A DNA stretch of 64,000 bases from Aphelocoma coerulescens. Its lineage: Eukaryota > Chordata > Aves > Passeriformes > Corvidae. The notes under the pieces were generated by a model. It did not search any database and was not told the origin of the DNA. It worked only from the letters and a program-made list of their open reading frames with translations. The DNA is taken from the NCBI RefSeq assembly GCF_041296385.1, contig NC_091014.1:50548078-50612077 (forward strand), in the 5' to 3' direction. Below, piece by piece: positions 1-12,600 of the stretch (positions are counted from its first letter, which is position 1; every line of letters starts with the position of its first letter). The translations under genes were made by a program, and so were the position numbers.

Positions 1-508
1 TTCTAAAACTCTGAAATCTGGCCTTTTTATTTAACACTGCATTCTACACCACATTGGGATGAAATATCATTTTCGTGTTGTTAAAATGTTAAAAGCAAAA
101 CTGTCCTGTAGCTACTATCTTCTGTGAGAGAGGGTTGAGAGCTTGTGACAGACATTAAGACTGAGAAACTCTTTACCATGGAAGACTCTCCACCTTCTCT
201 ACATTGTAACGATTCTAAATGGCAACTCAAAATAAATTCTTCTACAATTTTAATTATTTTTTTTTAATATTCCCCTCTCCTACCTCAAACTATTTTTAAT
301 TTTTCTATCTGCAATGAACAAAACAATGCCCTGATTTCTTTCGCTTTGGCATCACAACCACCACCATCTTTCTTCCCATCTCTCAGCAGCAATTCTGCAC
401 ATGGTATCACAAATAAACTGTCACAAGCTTAAGAAGAAAAGAATTCACATGAAGTCTCTCATAGTCCATTTATTCTTGCCTATTTACCCTACCATAAGTT
501 CCTCTTAC
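1..508 (-). other. NUP205: NUP205 intron 24 (partial)
   Basis: This is AT-rich sequence after the exon 24 donor. No exon with family similarity, no repeat and no RNA gene was recognised. Confidence 0.8.
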
Positions 509-658
509 CCAAGTATGGTTTCACAGGCATGTCATCAAGCAGCAGATGCAGCAGTCTCTGTGTGTGGGAGCGCTGGCGGTTCAGCGATGTCACTCGCATT
601 TCTATAGCTGCAGTCTTCATTAGCCAAGACATTTGGTTGAGTGTTGAAATCTCATGTT
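509..658 (-). CDS. NUP205: NUP205 exon 24 (residues 1104-1153), last exon in window
   Basis: The acceptor is CCCATCCAG|AACATG and the donor TTGG|GTAAGA. The 150 nt length is a multiple of three. It encodes HEISTLNQMSWLMKT, RVTSLNRQRSHTQRLLHLLL and DDMPVKPYL. The expected next segment of the protein was not found in positions 1-508, so the gene continues to the left. Confidence 0.96.
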
Positions 659-3600
659 CTGGATGGGGATAAGGCAACAATTATAAAATTGAGCATAAAT
701 AATATTACTTACTCCAAGGAAAGCATTTTTCATTTGAGAAAGCTTTTAGAGGATGTCATTATTTATTATTTGCTTAGCAATTGTTTATGAGACAAAAAGT
801 CACAGATCTGACAAAAGCCAATAAATGAACATGTGGCTATTTTGAAAACAAATGATACACATAACACACACTTAAGCACATACACAACAAAACTGGATAC
901 AAACCTCTTAGAACAGTCATTGTGGAGAATGCAGCGCTTCATGAGCAAATACGGTCAAGTTAGAATTTCAGTGAAAATAACCAGACATTTACCCAAGTGA
1001 ACTATAGCTTTAATTAAAACTGGTGAGACTGGAACACAGGGCTCCTAGAATCTTTCTACTCTTCATTCATCTAGTTTAGATTCCTAAGTTATATAAGAAT
1101 CACCTACAGCACTTTATACATGCTGGATACATGTACTTGAATGCTAAATTTACTGTCATTGAACAAAAGACTGATGGTCAAGCATCTAATAAAGTACATT
1201 TATTCAGTTTAAGACATCTGAGAAATATTGATTTGAAATATAAAACATACCTATAAGCTTAAAAGTACTTTATTCAAAGAAAGGGACGATACAGGTGCTT
1301 ACAACCATCAGCCTTCTATTCCCTTGGTTCTTTAACACTCTTGTCACTATTTTTTTTTTTTTATATAGCATAATCTAACAAAACTACAATAATAATTGCA
1401 ATACAGATTAGGATGTGGTTCTGGAGACTTGGTGCACTCCAAAGCTAACATTCTTTTCCAAAAGTTTAGCATTAATAATCTGAACTTAAGTAGGGAGAGT
1501 TCAATCTTTAAAGAATTAAAAGATTAGCAGAGCCTGCAATTCATTCAGTTTAATAATGCTACCTATGTTTCTTCTTTCATTCCTAGGGAGTCAAAGAATG
1601 CATTGAATTTTAAGCACACACAATCTTAGCAAAAAAATTACCTTTGATAGAAAATGGCAAGTACTGAAGCTGAGTGAATAAGAAATCCTGACTGGTCCTC
1701 AGATATCTCATAGTTGGACCTGAAGTGTCAGAGCATGCACACAACTGATAGATAACCTGACAATCAAAAACAGCAGAGATCCATGTACGGAATTTATTTT
1801 AAAAAAAAACCAACCACCAAATCAAAAGAAGCATAATACTGTTTTACTGCTCAAACAATATTACCACTATTTAAAGTAAGTTTTCCATCAGCTTTCTTCA
1901 AAGTTGAACTTATCACTTGCAACAGATGGTGAATTATGATATTAAAGGATTATCAGCATATGTGTACACAATGGCTATACAACATGACACTAGATAAGCC
2001 TGTTTGTTTAGCTCACTTAAAAATTAGTGTCTTTGTATGTCTGCACATCCACCAAGACAGGAAATGTAATAAATTTTCCCCACTTCTACAGAATTGCCTT
2101 TTGCTTTTAATAAGGTTTAAAATCCTTTCTAGAGACCATGGATTTTCAACATGTTACAAGTGTGTAATCATATGATTCTATGATTTACGTGCAAGCATCA
2201 GCTACCTTGCACATCCATCTAACTCAGCTGTCTCCCCCACCTCACCCATACATATGTCCATTCTCTCACAGCTACAGAATAAAGCAGAGAATTTCATTGG
2301 CTTACTTGGAGTTATATGTTACTTGCTGTCAAACTACACTTCCAAAATTTAAAAAAAAATTAAAAGATTGGCATATTGTCACAATGGATCAAAAATATTT
2401 AGGTTTAGTTTTATAAGTATGCCCTAATTCCAAGTTTCTGACACGAGTGCAGTTTCTTTGATTTCTGTGATGCTACAAGATAACATTTTTGCAAACAGAA
2501 GGTAAAACAGAAAGAGTTCAATGTATATAAAAACCGAACATATTCATTTTAAAAATGAAACTATTATCAGAGTCATCAACCATCTGTATTCACCAACCAA
2601 GAAGTAGCTAATTTCATTTAGAGCCTACTTTCAGTATATGCCAAGAGAAAATATGCTAAATACCTGGTAACAGAGTTCTGCAAGATGGGGAGATTCCCGA
2701 ACTGCTGTCGGCCCATTCCTTGTTTCAGTACCCTTCTCTAGTATGTTCAAAATAGCATGTAGGCAAGTCCGTGGGCAACCCAAGACACCTGAAAAGAGAA
2801 AAATAACTTGACATTCTTGATTGATACTTTCCTCCATAGCAAATATAGGTTAGTACACAGAAATACAGAACCTAAATTGTTCTGATACCTTGTGCTGCAC
2901 TGTACTGCTCCACAGAGCTGCAGCAAAAACATCTGGCAAAGTTTTACCACCACTATTTAAAATCAAAGAAGGAACCATGCTTCAAAAATATTTATAGTTA
3001 GTCTGTAGGCTTTTGAGATGCTGGTGAATCAATTCGAATCCTTGCTTTTACACTTTTAAATGAATAGCCATTTGACAGTTTCAAAGAATAGCTTTAAATA
3101 ATTCCTGCCTTATTTTACAAATACAGCCACTACATGACTAATGCTCCTAAGGGCACCTGACACTGCAACCATGGGGAATAGGGAGAAGATTTTAATGCTG
3201 AAGTCAAAATCCTGTGTTCTTGCATTCTTCCTTTAGCCAATTATTTCTTTAATCGACCCAGAAGGAGGTCCTGAAGCAGTAAAGGCATCAATAACCAGCG
3301 TTCTTATAGGGGAAATAATCTTGTGTTTGAACATGTTTAATTTATGCTTTAGCAGGAAATCATTATCTTGAGGTAAATGTCTTACGGTCTTTATTTCTTC
3401 ACATTATTAACAAGATAATTGAAAGATGTGGGCAAGTTTCTCTCATGCCCTTGAGACATTTCCTCATCACTGACTTAACATATGATATCCTGTAAAATTG
3501 TGTGGGTGCAGACCAGTTACGTGTACTGTGTAACTACTGAATTTCAAAATATCAGAAGAAATAAAATTCAGGTCCTAGCTACTCTTCCATTTAGAACTAT

Positions 3601-6600
3601 GAAGAACTAAAAACTGCTGGGCCATAGAGTCCAATACAAACCTAATGAGAAATATTCTTCTCTAAATAACTAAAATCAAATTATTCAATGTTTGCTCAAA
3701 CTTGTTTATATAAAACATCCCTTAAAACAGTTGAGAAATAATCTTGTATTTCTGACTGGAAGAGACACCCAACTACTAAACACCAAACATGTCAACACCA
3801 AACTATTGCTAGGTTATGGTATCAGACCATTGTTCCTGGCTTTAGATAATTGGGTCTTGAAAACTTCCAAACACGAAGACTGCACGACCTCTATAGCCAA
3901 CCTGCTTCACTGACTTCTGGTCAAAACGTTTCTCCTACATTGAATTTGAACCTCTCTTGTTTCAATATATGCCCACTGCCTCTCCTCTTCCTGCCACACT
4001 TCTCTGAAGAGCCTAGTTTTATTCTCTCATTAACGCCTTTGCAGGTATTCAAAGACTTCTATTAGGTCCCCTCAAAGCATTTCTCTTTTCCAGAGTTCCC
4101 TCAGCTTCTCCTCATAGGCTGAGTAATCCAGCTCCTTGATCATCTTTGCTGACTTGCTCAGTCTGTTTTGTAAAATACAAGTTAGAAATGGAGGAGGAGA
4201 AAAAATATAGTAACCCACTGTTATTCTCACCAATTCAACTTCAAAGCAACAGGAGTGATATTTCTAAAGTTTGCATTGTCATATATACATAGTTAATTAA
4301 TCTATTTGTATATTCCCAGCACTGGAATGAAACCCCACATGTTCTAAAACGTTTTCTTCTACAACGTCAAAAAAACAAAACTGGTTACTGGTTTTCTTTC
4401 CTATAAATAATTTTCAATAGGAATTTGAGGAGGGACAGGACAGTACCCAAGTAGTAGAACTAGTCCAAAGTGACAGTCTGTTTTGTACATTCAGATGCTG
4501 GCATATGTAGGTACTACTTGGATCATCAAATCAATTTCTTTGTACTGGGGACACAACTATGCTGTATTAAATAGTAAATAAATTAATGTTTCACTTCTAA
4601 AGTATCATTTTCTCTCACAATTCTAATTTCAAGTCTGTTCCAAAATCCAACTTAAACAAAGAATCAAATCCTGAAGTTGTTTAAAGGCTGCATTTGTACT
4701 AGCATTAATGTAGCTTTTGAGGACTCAAACAAGGCCTGTTGTCATAAATTGAAGAGGAATTGCTTTTCCCCACAAATTTTCCAATAAATACTCCCAGTGT
4801 TGGTAACAAAACTGGCAGATCAACCTCTCCTCCTCATACCTGGATCTTGCAAATTAAATGGCAGATCAACCTCTCCTCCTCATACCTGGATCTTGCAAAT
4901 TTGTGGTGCTGACAGGTTTCTTTAGTTCAAATCCCAAGAGATACAGAGCAAGGCTGGGAGGACTGCACTCAAGAGAGGTGATAAGGAGATTCAGAATATG
5001 GATCCTTGTTTCATGATGGATTTGTGCCCGCTTCTTTTCAGGCTCCAGCTCTTGATTAGAAAAAGAAAAGAAAAAGCAGATGTGGTGAATAACAAAGTAA
5101 AAAATCCATCTAATAAGAATAATCCTCAGTGTCTTCAAGTTAAATACAAGAATGTTGAGGGATCAACTTATATTACTGCAAAGGGATACAAGAACAAAAT
5201 TCCAAATTACTGTTAACACAGCTCTAAATAATATATCCAAAGCAATGTTAAATACTTGTCTTCTGAAAACAGACTCGGTTTGTAGTTGGCTCATTGTACC
5301 TGTGGACGTTATTTAACAAAACATAGGTGCTTTTTATTCTGTTAAAGGTCTAATTCCACAGAAAACAGAGGAAGATTGTTTCCTGGCTTAAAAGCACTTT
5401 TTACATCTCTGATTAATTTCATTCCATGCAAAAGACAACTGTTTAAGCCATTTTAAGAAGCCTTTTACATACCCTCATCTGGATTAATTAATTCTTCTGC
5501 ATCTTCATTGTCTAAACATTCCACGAATCCAGCCATCAGCTTCTGGCTAACACTCTGTATTTAACAATAGAAGGATGGAAATGAAGAGAATTTTAAGACT
5601 ATTAAACCAAATAGTTTTCATAATTCCCTTCATGTAAGTTGACAGAACTTCTAGACAAAAAGTATATAACCTACTTAATAAGCAAGAGTGAAGAGTCACA
5701 GCTGTTCTGAGAACAGGTTAACAATTAGCCAGTGAACAGGAAAAAAAAAAATCTACTGTTGTTACATATGCTAAATTATTCTCACAGATTGAAGACTATA
5801 AAGTCACAAAAAGATCTCTGTATCTAAAAGAATATTGCCCTTTTTCTTCTTGAAAACATTCATGATTTTGTTTTTTTTCAATTAACGAAGTAATTGTTTT
5901 TACAATGCCATGGTGAACAACGTTTTAGAGGTGGGTAGATATAAAACAAAACACATATTTTAATGTAGTTAACCTAGAAACCTATCCTTTAAAGAAACAT
6001 TATGAAGTCCCAGTATTTCTCCATCAGTTTCTCTTTCCAGATTCAGAGAAACAGATACTCACCTGATCATGTGTGAAATCACCAACTAGTTTTATCTGGA
6101 TGTTGGAATTATCAGAAATACAGCACAAAATCTTGGCACTTTCAAAAGCCAGTTCAGGATTGCTGTTTCCATGGTAAAGATACCTTCAAAGACACAAGAT
6201 TATGGTAATGAAATTGTTGAGAATTTTACTTTTTCAAGATGGTAATGCACAGACGAGAAATTAAACGAGATTTAGAACTAAAACGTTTACAAATCAAGTT
6301 ACATGAGAACATTAAAGCTTCAAACAAAATTTCACTCTATGTGAAACACTGAATGCTTCTCCATCAGGAGAGATGAGTAGGCTGAGTAGGGATAATAACC
6401 TTTCCTGGAATTTTTACCATCCTTTTTATCCAAAATCTACATTAAACACTGCAGCGTAAGTTAAAACAACTGCTTGCAGGCATTTAATACAGTAAGTAAT
6501 GGACAGTACTGTAAAACATGGTCAATAGCAACTAAATGTGTTTAACTTTCCCACTCTGTGACAACCGAAGTCTGGGGCAAAATGAAATTATAAGCAAGGG

Positions 6601-9600
6601 AATCATTGCACGTAAGGTAGACAGGAAGAAATCATGAGAGGGGGAAAATTCAGGAAGAAGAACCATAAATACAGATTCCCATCTTGCACTAGGACAATCA
6701 CAGATCATACCATATGTGAAGACATCTCCCCCCACCAAAAAAAAATTCACAAGAAGCTCTGTGTAAAGAGAAGCATTGGCTAGGAAAGCTAATGAAAGGC
6801 TCCAGGATCCAAACACTTCTGTGCATCCAGAACTCCTCCCTTCTCAGTACTTTGCACATACCTGGCAATATTCACCACGTGATCTGCCTTTTTAGTGCGA
6901 GGATTGATTCCTTGAAGCAGCTGCTCCAGTGGTGTGACAATAAGGGAAAGGTGGCTCTCCCGCAAAAGATCCATAAAAATATTCTCCTTCTGTAGGGTTA
7001 AATTTAGAAGTGCAAGGCAATACTGTACAGCTTTCTCTAAATGCTTCTTCCCTGCAGTGCACGAAGAACATAAGAAATACAAAGAAGCAGCTGAATAGAC
7101 TACATTCATAAATGTCATTCATCAAGCCTTGCACTGAGAAAACAAACCCTGTCAGTGGTTTACCAGTAGGAAAACTTCCCCCATAACACGATTTTTTTAT
7201 ATGCAAGAGATACAACCATCAAGTTACAGATATGCAATGTTAGCTTTAAATCCTACGTACTATACATTTTAACTTCACATGAAAAATGAATTCTAGGCAC
7301 ATACCAGGAAATGGAGCGTAAGTATCAAGCTGCTTAACCCCTTCTTCTAGCAAACTAAGGCAAAGTTCCAGCATTGGGGACTCATTCAATAGATGATACA
7401 TCAAATTGAATCCAGGTGGTTTATATGCTATTATTTCTTCTCCTAAAGACAGAAGGAGTAAAAAAAATATAACCTCTAATAAAAAAAACCCTTCTATTAC
7501 TCAAGCTAGTATAAGATATAAAACGTAACAGCCCCCATGGCTCTAAGCAACAACCTTGGTAAAAAGTCTTCAGAGATTTTCTTTATATAGAAGCCATTGA
7601 GGTAATATTAAAAGTTTGGGAAGAGATGTAATGGCAATTACCCTTACTTTTCAGTATCTAATAGCACAATTTCAAATTTAACCCCAAGTAGATCTGACCA
7701 AAAAGAAACCAGAAAAAGTTTATATCCCCCCCCGCCCCAACCTGCATGAAGACCCTGGATGAGGGAAAAAGCATTTCCAGAAGTCAAAGAGAATGTCCAC
7801 TCAACTCCTAATCCTCACAGGGTAGGGATAAACTCCCACGACTGCTGTAACAATGTATATAAAAATAAAACTACTAGCCTAAAATTCAAAGACCTACAGG
7901 ATATGAAATAAAAGGAAAAGACTAATGCTTCTAATTTATTTAGGGTCTCAAACTGTGGTAGATAAAAGCAAAAAAGCAGTAAGAACCTTTTTTAACATGC
8001 AAGTGAGAACAAGGGTACAGTTTCTTTTGGCACCATCTTTATAAGTGCCTTTCTTCCATTCATTCCATGTGTGCCATTCCATCACACACCAACAGACAAG
8101 CCATGCCACTGTGGAGCCACATACTGAATCCATTTGAAAAATGCATCTACTCAAAACTACATTAACCCATTTCTCCAACATATCACATAACCCACAAATA
8201 ATCCTAACAAGTTGAAGGACTAGCTGAGGACAGGAACGAGCTAACGAATTCTCTGAGCCACTTATGCTGCCAAGTACTCTTTGTCAAAAAGTATGAGGCA
8301 CAGAGGCCTTCTAACACTAAAGTTGTTTTCAATTAAGAACTGGTTCTCACAGCACTGCTACAAGAAAATCCACAGGCATCAATGATGGAATTCATGCTAA
8401 GAAACTTTGTATTAAGAAAAAAAAATTTAAAGCCCAAATAAGCCGTAGATTTCCTATAATGAGGCAACTGTCATCTACTTTAGCCTTTTAAAGAATAGTT
8501 GTTCAGAATTAAATTAGTTCAGGTCACAATTCTACTGCTACTGTCTGCTTTGAAGTTAATATATCAATAATAGTAACAGTAAAGGATATCTCAAATACAA
8601 TGACACCTTTGAATTAATCCTATGAATAGTAGTGATTTAGATACAGATCAAAGAAGCCCAGAAGAAGAAGAAGCCAAAACTGAGGGGTTAAGTGTCAAAT
8701 GTTGCTCTTCAACCAAATTGGAAATGAAAGAAACAGAAGTTATCCTCCTAGTAGAGATAGGGAAATAGAAAACAGTGTACATGAAACCCTATTGAGTCAG
8801 CAATGCAGATTTCAATACTAAGGGGAAATTTTTTTAACATCTTCCTATCTTAAAGTCTAGCTTTCCACCAGCTTCTTTGCAATATTGAACAAGATCCCAA
8901 GACAGAGCAAAACAAGTCACAATTCTGTCTGTCAGTGAACAAATAAACATGTTAACCTTGTAACTCCACATATTGGTCCACAAAGTCTTCAAGTTGAGGT
9001 TCGTAGTCCCGCAATAATTTGTAAAATACTTCCAGGACTACCTCAGCTACTTCCCACTGCAGATAATCACAAAACAAAGAAAAAATCATACACAGATTAA
9101 GACTGACACCACAACAACATGACCAAGATGACAACACAACATAGCGCAGTGAAGTACAGGACAGAAGGATGACTAGTATTTCAAAATTAGAAAGTCATGC
9201 AAATTACATTATAATTAATTATGTCAAAGAATATGAAAGGCCAAGCTTCCTTTCTGAATTGAAATGGAATACTGAAACAAATTTCTTACCTATTTTAGGC
9301 TCTATTATACAAGATACATATTAGAATATTGAAACTCTAAGCAATAAGGAGTTCTTATTAGGTATACAGCTAAGAATAGATCAAGAATAGCCAGCTTCCA
9401 GCATACAGTTAAGCATGCGCTTTCATCCAGAAGTATTGTAAAACAAAACCAAATCACTTGGTTCAGCAAGTCAGAAATATTTTCTGAGGTAACATTGAGA
9501 AAAGGACAAATCTGACTTGTATATTTGGGCATGTAATGTTTAGAAGTCATTAGCCACGTAGTAGACTTGCAGAATCCTGTAGAGCAAATTGAAATTTAGG

Positions 9601-12600
9601 AATACAAGCTTCTTTTTTAAAAGATACTTTATACAAGCTCCTTTGAAGTATATCCTGACCCATGAGTTGAAATATCACCTGTTTACAGAATCAAAACACT
9701 ATGAAGTGCTCTAGGTTACTTTTGCTGCATCAAACTTGCACAGCTTTCTCAAACAGATCTAAGCCACATCAGCAGCTACATGCTCAGGAAAAGAAAAATA
9801 TTTTCAAACAGAAATTACTTTTTCAGCAGCTCTTCGGTAAGCCCTGGTGCGGAATCGGAGAAACACAGAATCCCTGAGGAACTGGAGATAGGGATCAAAG
9901 CCTGGCGGGCGGAGACCTGCTCCCAAGTTAGCTGGGAATGAACTCTCCACTAGTGTGCTGATGAGTCGACAGAAGGCGCGAGTTAAAGGATATTCCTCAC
10001 ATCGGGACTCAATCTCATTCAGTTCAACCTTCCCAGGAGGACAGCAAAAACAGGAGGAGACAAATCACAGATTTTGGGGAAGGAAGAAACATGTGAGAAC
10101 AAATAATGTAATAGCATCATCTGTGAATTACTTTACAGTGAATCAATTCAGCAGCTTTTCTGCCTACAGTACAACACAAACAGAGCAAAAGCAGCAAAGC
10201 ATCAGTACTGTTATTTCAGTTCAGCAATATGCATTCACTCCTCTCTGAGCTACTAGAAGATACGCCTCAATATTTACCTACTTGCTTTTATTTACCACTG
10301 TTCTTAGAAGCAAAGTGAGCTGTACCAAGACATAACAAAAGTGAGTACAATTTAGGAAAATCTTAGTAAGAAGTGCTCATGAGGAATTTGGGAGTTTAGA
10401 TGCTGTTCTGTTACTAGTATGAAGCTGACTAGGTGCAAAATGGATAAAATTTTCCAGAAATTACAAGCAGGCTTACAAGTAAATTACAAAGCAGTGAAAC
10501 AACAATGTCTATTAGGAAAGTTTCCCATGGGCACAGCAGTAGATGCAGCCTCTGCAAGTGCCTCCCAAATGCATATGCAGATAATCAGAGAGACTGCCTA
10601 GGTACAGAGAATCTCTTACCTCAATACCAATTGCTTGTCTCTGGCCTGGACTTCTTACAGTTTGCAGTATCTTCAAAACAGAAAGAGAAATGAAAACAAA
10701 CAACAGATTTCACACAATTGAAGTGCATCTCCATCATTTCTATCAGGAGTAAATAAAAAGATACTCATCACATTTTAGATCTAAGAAGAGGTTTTCTAAA
10801 TCCTTTTAAAAGATAAAAAGCCAAGATTTTTCTCTCTGAGAGGCTGGATTATGTTTGACACATGTATGCTCCCAGCTTTACATTCTCCAAGATCTACATC
10901 AAGTTTTCACATTAATGATTTTTATCTCATATTGGATAGGGGAAAGACATTTCTCTCATTATCTCTTACAATAGTGTATTTTAAGAAATATCATAAATTA
11001 GGACGCAAAGATGGTGAGATGTCATTATTGTCAGGGTCTCTTATTAGCAAGTAAAAATAAGGCAGCAGCTGCAGTTCAAAGAGGACAGCCTTGGTATTTC
11101 TGTATAAACCTGTATTTATGTAAAATAAGCACAGCTAATGAGATCTCTGAGATGATACTGTAATTTTCAAAATTGTTCCGAAGTATTAACTACATTAAAA
11201 AAAATGATATTCAACAACAGCAAAAAGAAAACTTAGGAGGAAACGCAATACTATTTTGAATACGCTACTGGCAATTTCAACAAACTAGAATGCTACAGTT
11301 CTAGGCACTGAAAATCCTAAAATACCTGTGTATATTCCAGGGATTGCCAGAGTGAAGCAGCTATTTCGGGAGATCTTCCAAAAGCAGTAAGGGTTTCTAA
11401 TAGCTCTGCTTTCAAAATAGGAGGAATGCTGCACTGCAGAAGTCCCAGGATGACCACTACTGGTGTCCACTGAGGGTGCTCACAAAGAGCCAAGCGAGCA
11501 TTCTCACTCTACAGAGTTCAACAGAAAACGAAACTGCAGATTATTACTTTGAAGGTTTCTCATGTCTTACAATCTCTAATTCACAGTTCAGTTCAGACTC
11601 TGCTTTGTCCTTGAAGGTACGCAAAATGTCAAAAGAAAAGCAGACAATTCCAAAGCCAACCATTTCAGTTAAACAAAAAGCTGAGTATAAAGACTTACAA
11701 GCACTAAATTGTGCCTATCCACACAGAAAGATTATTTGGATAATACAAGCATCTTATAACAACCCACTTTTTTTTAGTGGACACACATTCATGGAATTAG
11801 TCTAAGTACTTTAGCAACTTTTTCAAGCGTGAGTAGAGGGACTTTTATTAGTATTTCTATTACATACTTTCTATATATTCCTATATCCATATATTTCTAT
11901 GAACTCACACTGCATTGGACATTTGCTAGGAACTTGTAGCAATTTTCGTCTAAGAACAGGATCATCGCTCATGTAAGCTCACTAGAGACTCAGAGGAACC
12001 ACTGGACAGGAACAAGCATTTAGCCTCATCAAATGGTAATTCCCTGCATCCTTAGAACAAATTTATCTTCATCCCAAATTATGATTTGATGATGTCAGGA
12101 AATACTAGTTTTAAGAGTTCCCTTTTCTCCATGTATGTCCAATGCTGATATTACAGCTCACACAGGATCACCCCATTATCTTTACCACCAAAGATGATTT
12201 TCAAAATATTTAGTTTTACTGATCTGTCTCGTGTTTGTGTCAGCAAAACCAAGGCTATCTCACTATGTCACAGAACTTTTAGGCTGCAAAGTCTGGTGGG
12301 TATTTAAGAGCATAATTCCACATTACTCAGAATTACACAGACAACTCACAATACAAAATTATGCATTGCAGTCTTATTCTCCTGGAATCCTCTTCCAGTC
12401 AATTCATTCAAAACATTTTACACCCTTGGTTTGGGGACATTTTAAATCATAACCCTGGAGGCAAGTTTCACAGCTGATCAGCTTCCTTGCCAAAATTCTA
12501 CCACTTCCTTTTGAATTCAACTATTACTTTTGTTATTTCAAGCTCATAAATAAAGGCAAAGAACTTTCCTATTTCTTAGTGCTTTATTGCGGACATACCT

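Noticed and set aside
6532..7215. Overlapping minus-strand frames of 94-109 codons near exon 18.
   Set aside because: They are read-through of exon 18 into its introns or other-frame shadows. The true coding part is 6,862-7,051.
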